Source of the DNA: a virus
Strand: one strand, 5' to 3'
IMG/VR virus record: IMGVR_UViG_3300027906_000202
Span: 1-20,005 of that record
Length of the DNA: 20,005 bases
Below, one piece after another: positions 7,736 to 16,648 of the stretch (position 1 is the stretch's first letter; every line of letters starts with the position of its first letter). A program made the translations under genes and the position numbers. The notes under the pieces were generated by a model. It ran no database searches. It saw only the letters and a list, made by a program, of their open reading frames with translations, and was not told the DNA's origin.

Positions 7736-8059
7736 ATGGCACTTACAAGAGTAAATGGTGGTGTTGAAGAAGGACAATTACTTGTTGGTTCTTTAACTCA
7801 TTTAATTATAGACGAAGTTGATGGTACAGATAATATCAGTAACTTCGGATTTACAAGTGGTAACCCTGATCCGGGTGAAAAAGTTGTGCAGGCAATTTCT
7901 GTACATTGTACACCAGTTCTCATTAATTCTGCAAACGCAAGAGTAATGTATATTGGTGTTGAAGGTTCACCTAATACAACTGCAATGGCGGCGTCTATTA
8001 ATAGTGTTTTATCTCACAATAACGCAACTGTTACAGCAGGAAGTTACATTGTAGCATAA
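7736..8059 (+). CDS. Small late protein, probable virion component
   Basis: This 107-residue protein is neutral to acidic, rich in Ser, Thr, Val, Asn and Gly, with alternating hydrophobic residues suggesting a beta-sheet fold. No signal peptide or catalytic motif is visible. It has its own late promoter (7694), a consensus AGGAG and a strong terminator (8077), the arrangement expected for a highly expressed structural protein such as a head decoration or tail protein. It shares M-[AS]-L-[TN]-R at the start and a V-V-Q-x-I...P...N pattern with the product of the gene at 8618, suggesting distant homology. The structural role is inferred. Confidence 0.85.
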   Translation: MALTRVNGGVEEGQLLVGSLTHLIIDEVDGTDNISNFGFTSGNPDPGEKVVQAISVHCTPVLINSANARVMYIGVEGSPNTTAMAASINSVLSHNNATVTAGSYIVA

Positions 8060-8076
8060 GTTTAATTTAAAACTGA

Positions 8077-8105
8077 AAAAGCACACCTCGAGTGTGCTTT
8101 TTTTT
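8077..8105 (+). terminator. Rho-independent terminator
   Basis: AAAAGCACAC (8077-8086) pairs perfectly with GTGTGCTTTT (8092-8101) around loop CTCGA, and the T run extends to 8105. The next late promoter starts at 8106, directly after it, so the two cassettes are separated with no spare sequence. Confidence 0.93.
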
Positions 8106-8113
8106 GATAAATA
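8106..8113 (+). promoter_or_regulatory. Late promoter (GATAAATA)
   Basis: An exact GATAAATA begins immediately after the U tract of the preceding terminator. The predicted start near 8119 gives a leader of about 25 nt that contains AGGAG just before the ATG at 8144. Confidence 0.82.
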
Positions 8114-8143
8114 ACTGCAACTATATATAATTAGGAGAATAAA

Positions 8144-8515
8144 ATGGCTCAAACTAAAGTAGCACCAACTTTCGTAGATGAAGATACATTCTTTATTGGG
8201 AAAAAAGTAACATTAATAGAAATTACTTATGCGGCGGCGGTTAATGCCAAAACAGGACCTTTATCAGCAATTCAGGCAACTCATGAAGCAATTATGGGAG
8301 CAGGTTTTAATATTTTAGGTTATGGCGCATTAACAGATACAAATACAGTATCAGCAATGATGATTGAAGGCGAATATGGAACAGATACATATGATGGATC
8401 TAATTCAGAAACAATAGCGGCTCACTTAGAAGATGTTGTACAAGCATTAGGCACAGTAGACGGAATTAACCTCGGTGGCACAGCAATCGCGGCTAAAGCC
8501 TTTGCATTAGCATAA
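8144..8515 (+). CDS. Small late protein, probable virion component
   Basis: This 123-residue protein is acidic and rich in Ala, Thr and Gly, with a hydrophobic AAAVNAKTG segment and an Ala-rich C-terminal end. It has no signal peptide, membrane helix or known motif. It is flanked by its own late promoter and terminator and has a consensus AGGAG ribosome binding site, so it should be expressed strongly late in infection. A VVQAL stretch near its C-terminus recalls the VVQ motif of the two flanking small proteins, but the rest does not align well, so I do not claim homology. A capsid decoration or tail role is plausible from context only. Confidence 0.85.
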   Translation: MAQTKVAPTFVDEDTFFIGKKVTLIEITYAAAVNAKTGPLSAIQATHEAIMGAGFNILGYGALTDTNTVSAMMIEGEYGTDTYDGSNSETIAAHLEDVVQALGTVDGINLGGTAIAAKAFALA

Positions 8516-8534
8516 ACTAATTTTAGATAATTTA

Positions 8535-8566
8535 AAAATCCTCGACTTTGTTCGGGGATTTTTTTT
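8535..8566 (+). terminator. Rho-independent terminator
   Basis: AAAATCCTCGA (8535-8545) pairs with TCGGGGATTTT (8552-8562), 11 base pairs with one G-U, around loop CTTTGT. A T run continues to 8566. It ends the cassette starting at 8106. Confidence 0.92.
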
Positions 8567-8588
8567 GACTACATGTTCTGACAAAAGT

Positions 8589-8596
8589 GATAAATA
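8589..8596 (+). promoter_or_regulatory. Late promoter (GATAAATA)
   Basis: An exact GATAAATA lies 22 nt after the preceding T run. The predicted start at about 8602 gives a leader of about 16 nt containing AGGAG (8607-8611) before the ATG at 8618. With no terminator seen downstream, it may drive 8618-17650. Confidence 0.8.
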
Positions 8597-8617
8597 CAAG
8601 TTATACAGGAGACACAC

Positions 8618-9022
8618 ATGAGTTTGAATAGAAAAGGAGCGATGGGCTCCGTAGAAGTACTAACAGGTAACATAGAATTTTTTACTTTGTTTACTACTTT
8701 GGATATAACAGTAACAGGTGATTATAACGATAGTAGTCAAAAAGACTTCGAGAGTGTAGTTCAATGTATAGGATTAAGAGCGATGCCAACAGTAATGAAT
8801 AACCCAGTAGCATTAAACGGTAGTGGTTCAAATGTTTTAGAAAATTATGGTGCACCAACTTTAACTGGTTCAGGATATATTTTTAAATTTGCCACAGAGA
8901 TACCTGGTGCTCATAGTGTAGATACATTAAAAGATGAACTAAATGGAATTGTATTGAACGCAGGAGTTATAGATACCAAGAGTACTGTTAATATGGAATT
9001 TACTAAACAGGATCTATTATAA
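8618..9022 (+). CDS. Small late protein, probable virion component
   Basis: This 134-residue protein appears beta-rich, with Thr/Gly/Asn-rich turns and no signal peptide, membrane helix or enzyme motif. Its N-terminus (MSLNR) and a VVQCIGLRAMP...N segment at about 45-60 match the pattern of the protein encoded at 7736 (MALTR; VVQAISVHCTP...N), suggesting divergent paralogues. AGGAG precedes the start. Unlike the two cassettes before it, no terminator follows: its stop overlaps the next start as TAATG, so the late transcript continues downstream. A structural role is inferred from this layout. Confidence 0.85.
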   Translation: MSLNRKGAMGSVEVLTGNIEFFTLFTTLDITVTGDYNDSSQKDFESVVQCIGLRAMPTVMNNPVALNGSGSNVLENYGAPTLTGSGYIFKFATEIPGAHSVDTLKDELNGIVLNAGVIDTKSTVNMEFTKQDLL

Positions 9023-9288
9023 TGAAAAAATCAGAACAGCAAGGAAAATTAGACCAACAGTTAGAACAAAACAAACAAGTTTATGCTGAGTCTAATAATT
9101 TAGAAGCACACATTATTGCTGACATGTTGCGTATTGAAAGCATTACGACAGAGTTAAGAGAGTTTAAAGAAGATACAAAACACAGATTAAACAAAATAGA
9201 GAATTGGCTAGTTGCAATAGTAGGAACATCATTTACAACACTTATTGCAATAGTAGTTGGTTTACTAGTAAACCTATTTGGAAGTTAA
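9022..9288 (+). CDS. Small tail-anchored membrane protein (XhlA/holin-like shape)
   Basis: This 88-residue protein has a charged, Gln/Glu/Lys-rich N-terminal part with coiled-coil character (about 5-60) and one C-terminal transmembrane helix (about 62-86), followed by only a couple of residues. That shape matches XhlA-type hemolysin/holin accessory proteins and other phage membrane proteins with cytoplasmic coiled coils. It could act in lysis or membrane remodelling, but no endolysin or spanin is nearby. It overlaps the preceding gene by 1 nt and is followed after 1 nt by the basic protein gene, so all three share the late promoter at 8589. Confidence 0.75.
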   Translation: MKKSEQQGKLDQQLEQNKQVYAESNNLEAHIIADMLRIESITTELREFKEDTKHRLNKIENWLVAIVGTSFTTLIAIVVGLLVNLFGS

Positions 9289-9289
9289 T

Positions 9290-9589
9290 ATGAGATTAGA
9301 CGAAATAGTTAATGAAGAAGAAATTTTTGAAGCCCGAATGGTTTGGCGTAAAATGGGTAAGAAAATTAAACGTGCTGTAAGGTGTACAACCGGCAGACGT
9401 AAAGGTAGAGTTGTGAGTAACCCAGCACAATGTTCTGCTCCCATTAATATGAAAAAACGTATGGTATTAAAAAGAACAAAAGCAAAAATGGGTAAACGTC
9501 TTAGCAGAAAAGCAAACAGAACTAAAAGACTTAATCCAGCAAGTAGACGTTTAAGACAGTTAAACAGAAGTACTAGAGCCAGAAGATAA
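9290..9589 (+). CDS. Very basic, probable DNA-binding packaged protein
   Basis: The start is set at ATG 9290, one base after the preceding stop, instead of the in-frame ATG at 9278. This gives 99 residues. MRLDEIVNEEEIFEARM fits the capsid-targeting pattern, with an ideal I-F-E|A cleavage site at 12-15. What remains is dominated by Lys and Arg, including a VRCTTGRRKGR segment and a second cysteine at about 45 (PAQCSAP); a two-cysteine metal or disulfide site is possible. The C-terminus is almost histone-like. DNA condensation in the head is the natural inference. Similar proteins occur in marine T4-like phages, as I recall. It overlaps the giant gene by 1 nt. Confidence 0.82.
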   Translation: MRLDEIVNEEEIFEARMVWRKMGKKIKRAVRCTTGRRKGRVVSNPAQCSAPINMKKRMVLKRTKAKMGKRLSRKANRTKRLNPASRRLRQLNRSTRARR

Positions 9590-12500
9590 TGAAGTTTAAA
9601 GATGTTAAAACATTAGAAAGCATATTACTGGAATACGGAATGAAGTCTGGTTCCAGCACACCAACTGCTCAACAGCAGACCGGTGCAAATGCAAAAGCAA
9701 ACAAAACTAAAAGTCCAACAACATCTAACACACCTAAAAAAGCAGACCAAGGCAGTCCAACTGTAGGCGATAAAAATGCACCAGAGCCTATAGAGCCACA
9801 ACAACAATCAGCAAAAGATATTGAAAAAGATGCAGTAATTGTAGGAAAAGATAATAAAAACAAAAAAGTTGTATCACCCGTAGGTCAAGGAAACTTACCA
9901 GATGCAATGGTAGTACAAGATGATGATGGCGAGTATGAAGTTATTGACCAAAATGAAAAGGTTGATGCACTATCCCCAGAAGATGCAGAACAAGTAGGAA
10001 AAGATCCTAGTTTACTAGCAAAAGGAAAAGGTGCCTTTGGCGCCGGAGCAGGTGCTGTTGATACAATAGCAAATTTAATGGCATCAAAAGACCCTAATGT
10101 AAAAGAAGGCAAAATACGAAAACGTATTAATAAAAAAGCACTTAATAAATTAAAGCCTAGAGTAAGACAAGAAAAAGGTAGAGTTAAAAAACTTGCAAAA
10201 ATAGGATTAAAAGAAGCACCTGAAAAACTATTCGAAATAAATTTTAGAAATAAGGACGTTATTAACAGTTCACTTGATGCACAAATACGTTGTGGTTGGG
10301 AGGCAGAAACTGTATGGGAAAATATATCAGGACCTAGTGATGATATAGACAACTTAACTCTTAATGAAGTTGATGAACAGTTTGGCGGCGTTGATTGGGA
10401 CGGTTTATCAGAAAGTTATACAGAATGGTTGTATGATAACAAAGTAGAAGAATTTATAGATGACCTAATTCAAGAATTCATCAACGAACGTGAAGATGAC
10501 GAAGATTATATCAATGAATTTATAGAAGATGAAGGCATAGAAGAATCAGATTGGGATGATTACAGAGAAGGTGTACTAAGAACTGAATACGGTGATGAAA
10601 GATTTGAAGAAGAAGGTGCTGATGAATTGTCTGAATTGTATGGATATGAAGATGAAAATTGGGCAAGAGAATATGTTGATGAATATAGAGGCAGTGACTT
10701 TAGAGAATACTTAAGAAACATAGCAGAAGAAGATGATGATATAAAACAAGCGGCATACGAAGAAGCCAGTGAAAATTATGATTATGACGATTATATCAAT
10801 GACACATATTACAGCATGAGTGAATTCTGTGATAATTGGGACATTGATTACAGTAGCGGAGGTAATTTAGAAGAAGTAGCAGACAAATTAGAAGATTGGA
10901 TATCCGGCCAGAGTGCTTTCCACGACCATAGACCTGACACAGGTTCATATGGAGATACTAGTGGAGATACTACAGAATATGCTGTTGAAACAGATAGTAG
11001 TATTGATGGATATGGTACTGGTGCTGAAATTATATCACCTGTGTTTAGTACTCCAAGAAGAATGTTAAAAGAAATGGACAAGTTCTTTAAGTTTTTACAA
11101 GGTGAAGGAGTTGTAACAAATAATAGTACTGGATTACACATTACTATGAGTTACTTTCCACAAGAAGGCGAAACTGTAAGTCATGAAGAAGGTTCAAGCA
11201 ACGTAACAGCAAACAAAGTTAAGATGGCTGTATTGCTAGGAGACCAATACTTGTTAAGTCAATGGGGAAGGGACCGCAACACTTATACAAAGAGCCAATT
11301 AAAAGAATTACAAACAGCAATTCAAAACTTAAAGAGAGAAGGGCGAGGAACAGATGCAATTAAAGAAGCAGAAAAATTTTTAGCAAAACACATCAGTGAA
11401 GATAAGTTCCGCTCAATACATTTTAAAGGTCAAACAGACCAAAAAACAAAAACAAAATTAATAGAATTTAGAATAGGTGGTGGAGAAGACTACCATGAAG
11501 AATTTAAAAAAGTGTTTAGTTCTGTAGTAAGATATGCTACTACAATGATTGCTGGACACACGGATCAATATCAAGGTGATTATGTAAAAGCATTACTTCG
11601 ATTAATGAATAACATGGATAAAATAGCAACCAGCGATGAAGAAGAAGTAGAAAATTTAAAAAATCAACATTCAGACTACGCAGGACATCCTATTTTAGAT
11701 ACACATAAAGCAATAGTAGGTGCTAAACACTATTTAGATTTTACTCAGAAAATGCTTAATTCAATGGAAGATTTACACAAAGCATCATTGTATCTAGATC
11801 CAAAAGCAGACAAGAAATGGAAAAAGGAATGGGTAGACTTTTTAAAAGGTACCGGCAGTAATTTGGATGATTATGATAGTAAAATAAGAAAAGCATTAGA
11901 CAAGATTCCAGGTAAAAAAATTACAGAAGATAAAGATAGAGAAGACCAGTCTATTAAAGCATATATGCAACCTGAAACAACACCACCTAGTGAAAGAGCA
12001 TCTGATAAACGTAAAGACGGTTTACGAAAATTTAGTGAAGCGATGGGTATGGTAGCAGTAGATATTAGTAATAAGACTGCAAGGTCACAACCTAATGCTA
12101 AAAGTATTGGAGCATTGAGAAGTTTCTTAAAAGAGCATGAGATTTCAGATACTGAATTAGACTTAAACATAAGAAATGCTTTAACTGATATAAACTTTGG
12201 CTCTGGTGAAGATACTAAAAACACTCAAAAAGCCAAACTGGAAACACTTAGACATGGTATTAATACTCTTATACAAAGAGATATTATATCTAGACCAGAT
12301 TATGCAACTAGTCCGCAAGTCGAAGCAATGGCTAAAGGTCTTTGGAATGCTTTTAATGATGAAAAATTTGATGATAGAGCAAGAAAAGAATTAATACAAC
12401 TAGTAATTAATATGCGTACAGGTGACCTATCACAAGGTTCTGTGGACGATACAGAAGTTAAAAGAGATGTAGCAATACTTCTTGACCAAGCAAAAGACAA

Positions 12501-15500
12501 AAGAGAGTTTAATGACTTTTATAATACAATAGTTGGAAGAAGGTTAACCACTGGTCACCCAGATGGAGTTTTAACACCTGGTAGTATTTTCTCCAAAGCA
12601 GATTTTGATAAATTGGTAAGTTTCCTTAAAGGGTTTGAATCTTATACACAACCTGTAAACAGATATCACAATCCTAATTTATATAATGATGATAGTTATG
12701 AAGAAAATTCATTAAGCAAATACACATTATTGTTAAGAAGAAGATTTGAATATTTAGAAAATCAGTTTGATAGTGACAAATCATTAGCAACACAATCTCT
12801 AGAGAGAATGTCTAAATTAGTAGAAACTTATTATCAAGAAAATCAATCAGGACAGTTTGAATGGCCCGACATATTTGGTATAGATGAATTAGAATTAAGA
12901 AATCCAGAACCAACTGATCCTAGAGTTAAAAAAATGTCTGAAGAAGATAAAGATACAATATTAGATTTATATGGAGACAATGACGGAACACCTTATTTAG
13001 GAATAAATTCGTATAAAGTAGAAAGAATTCAAAGTTCATTAGATGATATTGCTAGAGGTGATGTAGAACGAAGAACAATTTCTAATATGAGTGAATTTGT
13101 TACAGATAGTATTAGAGAGGCACTAGGAGCCTATTATAGAAACAAAGAAAGATATCCAGAGTATTACAAATTTGAAGAAGTTAAAAATCTTATTAAAGAA
13201 AGATTTGAAGGCTTGCGAGATTTTATGCGAGGCATTGACAAAATTTTTGTAGATAATGGATTTGATAGTCAAGATGAAATTATTAAACGTAAGCAACAAA
13301 TAGACAAAGACGCAAAAGAATTTGCAAAACTTCAGAGGAATAAACCTTTAGCAACTGTTAATTTACCTTCCCATTCTATAATGTATATGGACAACATTTC
13401 ATATGAAAGATTTGAAGAGTATGTTGACGAAAGAGAAAATTCAGATGATACTGATGCACCAGTGAATACTGCAAGAGATGTAGTTAAAAAAATAATTGCG
13501 GGTGCTAGGCAAGTGAATGGTCATGTAAATTCCGGACATGCATCAATATATGTAGTACCAGCGGCACATTGGGGTCCATGTGGAGATGCTGTTAATGGAA
13601 TGGAAATTATTAAACTACAACAACGAGTTGGTAACATGTCCCAAGCATGGCGTGTAAAAAATTACCATGCCTTGCTTGAAAAGTTTGCAGAAACATATCA
13701 AGAAAATTTCGAACGATTACAAAGGACAGACTTATATAAAGTTATTGATGGAACAGATAGGTCAAAATTAAGCAAACACTTTGGAATACAGTTTACTGGT
13801 AAATTAGATGGTAGAACAGGAATGGGAGATGTAGAAGACTTAATCCCAAGAGAGAAGTTAAACAATAAGTATTCAGGTGAACCATTAGATAGAAATAGTG
13901 CTATTAGTTGGGCTATAAACAATGACGAAAATGAGAAGAAACAATTCCACGCATATGATTTTGCAAAGTATCACGGTAACGAAGCAGATAAAATTAAAGA
14001 ACTAGTTGCTAAAGAAATGAAAGACAACGATAGAAGTTTTGGTGTTGCTATACAAAAAGTAATGGAGCGAAGTCCAAAAGGCGTAATGGTAATAGATAAT
14101 GACAAAATTGCAAAAGCGGCTGGTGTTGAACACATGGAACGTGAAGCATCTAACACTATTCAAGATGCCACAAATTGGGGCAACCTAGCAGACTTCTTTA
14201 AAATAGAAAGAGGTGTAGACAATCAAGGTCCAAACATGTTAGAGAAAGTTTCTAGAACATTTGACGGTGACCATAATTGGAGACCAGAGCCAAACCCAGA
14301 TGCTTGTTGTTTGGAAAGATGGGTAGCATGTGTAAAACATGCCACCGAGTATATCAAAATGAATTATACAGTTAGTGCTGGAAACTATTTTAGAAAAGAA
14401 AATGACGGCAGTCCGGGTGATGACGTAGGTTCTATTTATGGTGATTCAGGAAGTAATCCTCCACCAAGCAGAAGAGGACGAGCAGATGGTGTCGGCATCA
14501 CATATAATAGCGATGAAGAAGTAACTGAACAAGATTACGAAAAAGTCAGATCCGAATATATTGATTTTGATAGGATGATGAATGCGGGTATGCAAAATTA
14601 TATGGTCAGACCCGACGTAAACTTATTGGTAGGTTTCTTGAAGAATCCAAACAATGATGAGGAATTCAAACAGGCTGTTTTACAAAGCATGATGAAAGAA
14701 AAATTACTAGGTTCAGAACCAAACGATTGGCAAGGTCATTTAGCAAGAGCCAGACAGTTTTATGCAGATAGATATAATGAGAGTGTTTTTGATAGATTCG
14801 ATAAACTACCTTTACAAGAACAATTAATTATTTTAGAAAAATCAACTGTATTATCTGAGATAAGTGATACTAAAAAACGTGAACTAGAATATGAATTAAG
14901 GAATGAACCTAAAAATAACTATGCTGTAATTATAAATGGTAAAACGTGGAAAATAGTTTCTAGTGAAGACAGAGCAAAAAAGATGGTTAACACACTTGTA
15001 GGAAAAGGCAAAGATGCTAGGTATAGTGAAACAGGTCAACCAGTTAATGAAAGTGTACCAACTATTAAAACAACAAAAATTTTAAATGATATATTAGCAG
15101 ACCATTTTCCAGTAGGTGACCTTAAGAAACAAATGTTAGCCTTTCAGGCTATACCTATTCCTCAAATGTTAAATCAGTTTAGAGAGTTAAGAGGAGAAGC
15201 AGGTGATGATGCATGTGCAAGAGGCATTGTAAGATACTATGTAAATGCATTACCAAAAGAACAACAAGACCAAATAGAGTTAAATGAATGGGCAAAAAGC
15301 AAAGTTAGAAGTTTAATAGAATCCAAAGGTATTATGGGCAGAGTACAAGGTGATACTTTTTTAAAAGGAGATGATAGATTAGAGTTTCAAAGTGTAACTT
15401 TATACCCTACAGAAGAAATGGAGTTTAACTCTCCTGAACAAAGAGATGATTTTATACAACAATTAGAACAAGAACTAAACAGTCAAATAGAATGGACAAA

Positions 15501-16647
15501 TACTCCTAATAAAGGTAGTTTAGCATTTGGTGTGGCAATACTAACAGACCCTGCATTAGATGATAAAATAACATATTGGGGAAGATACTTTAAACAAAAA
15601 ACAGCAGATATGATGGGTAAATGGAGCAATAGCCAAGTACCTGTGGGTTGGAAACTACAAACTGCTGGAGCAATGAAGTTAGATATTGGTATTGATCCAC
15701 AGCACTTGATTAAAACAGATGACCCCTTTAATGGTGTCTTAGACGTCATACAAGCAGTCAAAACTAACTCTGCCGGTAATGAACTATCTGAATCATTAGT
15801 CAACGCACTAGAGACTATACATACGCAAGAACACCCAGTATTTCCAGGTCAAATAGCAAACTTACCAGCATTAAGAGATTATTTTGGTGAGATTATGGGT
15901 CCAGTAGCATTAATGAGTGAAATGGTAGGTGGACAGGCAGATAATGCCAAAGCAGATTTATTAAAAGGTTTACCTTGGTCAAATTGTAGTATATTTTGGC
16001 CCATGGCGATGAATGCCCCACTAGTTGATAGTTACTTTACAGCACCAGACGGTACTAGAGTAGGTATTAGTAGTAAAGGCGGTAAAGGTGCAAAAGCAAG
16101 TGTTAAAAATATACAAGATGCTATATTAAAAGCACCAGAAGAATTAAAAGCACAATATCCTACAACAGTTAATGTTATTAATATTGTACAAAGCAATAGT
16201 GCTAAAGATGGTCCATTTAGATTAGCAGAATTATATAATATTTTACCACAAGGATTAGAAGAAGAAATAAATGGATATATTCAAGAAGGAAAACAAGACT
16301 ATGCTGGATTAAGTCCTGCATGTACAGAATTATTCAATTACGGAACACCAAGACAAGATGTACCAGGATTTAATACAGGTTATGCTATGTTGGCTCTACT
16401 TGCTAAAAAAGTAACAAAAGCAATAAACACATCAGGTCCAGAATTTGGACAAGGCTGTGTAGCATTCCTTAACCAATCCAGCATTGTACAGTTGTATTGC
16501 AAAATGGGTAAAATGGGTGACGATGCTAGAGTAACAGGATGGGAGGCTGTATATCCGCCAAACTTCCAAGGTACAGTAGAAATAGATGGCAGTAAAAATT
16601 ACTACAGTTCGAGAATAGGTGGTAAGTTTGCCTTTGGATTTAAGTAA
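9589..16647 (+). CDS. Giant multidomain protein with amidoligase-like domain
   Basis: This is a single uninterrupted 2,352-residue protein, over a third of the window. Its start MKFKDVKTLESILLEYG is capsid-targeting-like with L-L-E|Y at 13-16. Residues about 18-100 are Gln/Lys/Pro-rich linker, and 160-215 are strongly basic. Residues 235-243 (CGWEAETVW) and 465-484 (VETDSSID, GAEIISP with E480), NSTGLH (512-517) and EFRI (626-629) match amidoligase_2 (ATP-dependent amide-bond-forming) signatures. Between the first and second of these lies an extremely acidic stretch (about 250-450). A small domain with YAVIINGKTWKIV lies at about 1780-1825. The C-terminus has D2147...SSK2163 in a nuclease-like spacing. 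No membrane helix is seen. Amidoligase is fairly likely; the rest is unknown. Confidence 0.8.
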   Translation: MKFKDVKTLESILLEYGMKSGSSTPTAQQQTGANAKANKTKSPTTSNTPKKADQGSPTVGDKNAPEPIEPQQQSAKDIEKDAVIVGKDNKNKKVVSPVGQGNLPDAMVVQDDDGEYEVIDQNEKVDALSPEDAEQVGKDPSLLAKGKGAFGAGAGAVDTIANLMASKDPNVKEGKIRKRINKKALNKLKPRVRQEKGRVKKLAKIGLKEAPEKLFEINFRNKDVINSSLDAQIRCGWEAETVWENISGPSDDIDNLTLNEVDEQFGGVDWDGLSESYTEWLYDNKVEEFIDDLIQEFINEREDDEDYINEFIEDEGIEESDWDDYREGVLRTEYGDERFEEEGADELSELYGYEDENWAREYVDEYRGSDFREYLRNIAEEDDDIKQAAYEEASENYDYDDYINDTYYSMSEFCDNWDIDYSSGGNLEEVADKLEDWISGQSAFHDHRPDTGSYGDTSGDTTEYAVETDSSIDGYGTGAEIISPVFSTPRRMLKEMDKFFKFLQGEGVVTNNSTGLHITMSYFPQEGETVSHEEGSSNVTANKVKMAVLLGDQYLLSQWGRDRNTYTKSQLKELQTAIQNLKREGRGTDAIKEAEKFLAKHISEDKFRSIHFKGQTDQKTKTKLIEFRIGGGEDYHEEFKKVFSSVVRYATTMIAGHTDQYQGDYVKALLRLMNNMDKIATSDEEEVENLKNQHSDYAGHPILDTHKAIVGAKHYLDFTQKMLNSMEDLHKASLYLDPKADKKWKKEWVDFLKGTGSNLDDYDSKIRKALDKIPGKKITEDKDREDQSIKAYMQPETTPPSERASDKRKDGLRKFSEAMGMVAVDISNKTARSQPNAKSIGALRSFLKEHEISDTELDLNIRNALTDINFGSGEDTKNTQKAKLETLRHGINTLIQRDIISRPDYATSPQVEAMAKGLWNAFNDEKFDDRARKELIQLVINMRTGDLSQGSVDDTEVKRDVAILLDQAKDKREFNDFYNTIVGRRLTTGHPDGVLTPGSIFSKADFDKLVSFLKGFESYTQPVNRYHNPNLYNDDSYEENSLSKYTLLLRRRFEYLENQFDSDKSLATQSLERMSKLVETYYQENQSGQFEWPDIFGIDELELRNPEPTDPRVKKMSEEDKDTILDLYGDNDGTPYLGINSYKVERIQSSLDDIARGDVERRTISNMSEFVTDSIREALGAYYRNKERYPEYYKFEEVKNLIKERFEGLRDFMRGIDKIFVDNGFDSQDEIIKRKQQIDKDAKEFAKLQRNKPLATVNLPSHSIMYMDNISYERFEEYVDERENSDDTDAPVNTARDVVKKIIAGARQVNGHVNSGHASIYVVPAAHWGPCGDAVNGMEIIKLQQRVGNMSQAWRVKNYHALLEKFAETYQENFERLQRTDLYKVIDGTDRSKLSKHFGIQFTGKLDGRTGMGDVEDLIPREKLNNKYSGEPLDRNSAISWAINNDENEKKQFHAYDFAKYHGNEADKIKELVAKEMKDNDRSFGVAIQKVMERSPKGVMVIDNDKIAKAAGVEHMEREASNTIQDATNWGNLADFFKIERGVDNQGPNMLEKVSRTFDGDHNWRPEPNPDACCLERWVACVKHATEYIKMNYTVSAGNYFRKENDGSPGDDVGSIYGDSGSNPPPSRRGRADGVGITYNSDEEVTEQDYEKVRSEYIDFDRMMNAGMQNYMVRPDVNLLVGFLKNPNNDEEFKQAVLQSMMKEKLLGSEPNDWQGHLARARQFYADRYNESVFDRFDKLPLQEQLIILEKSTVLSEISDTKKRELEYELRNEPKNNYAVIINGKTWKIVSSEDRAKKMVNTLVGKGKDARYSETGQPVNESVPTIKTTKILNDILADHFPVGDLKKQMLAFQAIPIPQMLNQFRELRGEAGDDACARGIVRYYVNALPKEQQDQIELNEWAKSKVRSLIESKGIMGRVQGDTFLKGDDRLEFQSVTLYPTEEMEFNSPEQRDDFIQQLEQELNSQIEWTNTPNKGSLAFGVAILTDPALDDKITYWGRYFKQKTADMMGKWSNSQVPVGWKLQTAGAMKLDIGIDPQHLIKTDDPFNGVLDVIQAVKTNSAGNELSESLVNALETIHTQEHPVFPGQIANLPALRDYFGEIMGPVALMSEMVGGQADNAKADLLKGLPWSNCSIFWPMAMNAPLVDSYFTAPDGTRVGISSKGGKGAKASVKNIQDAILKAPEELKAQYPTTVNVINIVQSNSAKDGPFRLAELYNILPQGLEEEINGYIQEGKQDYAGLSPACTELFNYGTPRQDVPGFNTGYAMLALLAKKVTKAINTSGPEFGQGCVAFLNQSSIVQLYCKMGKMGDDARVTGWEAVYPPNFQGTVEIDGSKNYYSSRIGGKFAFGFK

Positions 16648-16648
16648 T

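Noticed and set aside
9885-10352. 155-residue minus-strand open frame
   Set aside because: It lies opposite the N-terminal part of the giant gene, with low-complexity Ser/Phe/Leu composition as expected for a shadow frame.
16619-16648. Upstream start for the double-ParB gene (ATG 16619)
   Set aside because: It would extend the protein by 10 residues into the giant gene's 3' end; ATG 16649 directly after the stop gives the shared MRLIEL N-terminus.
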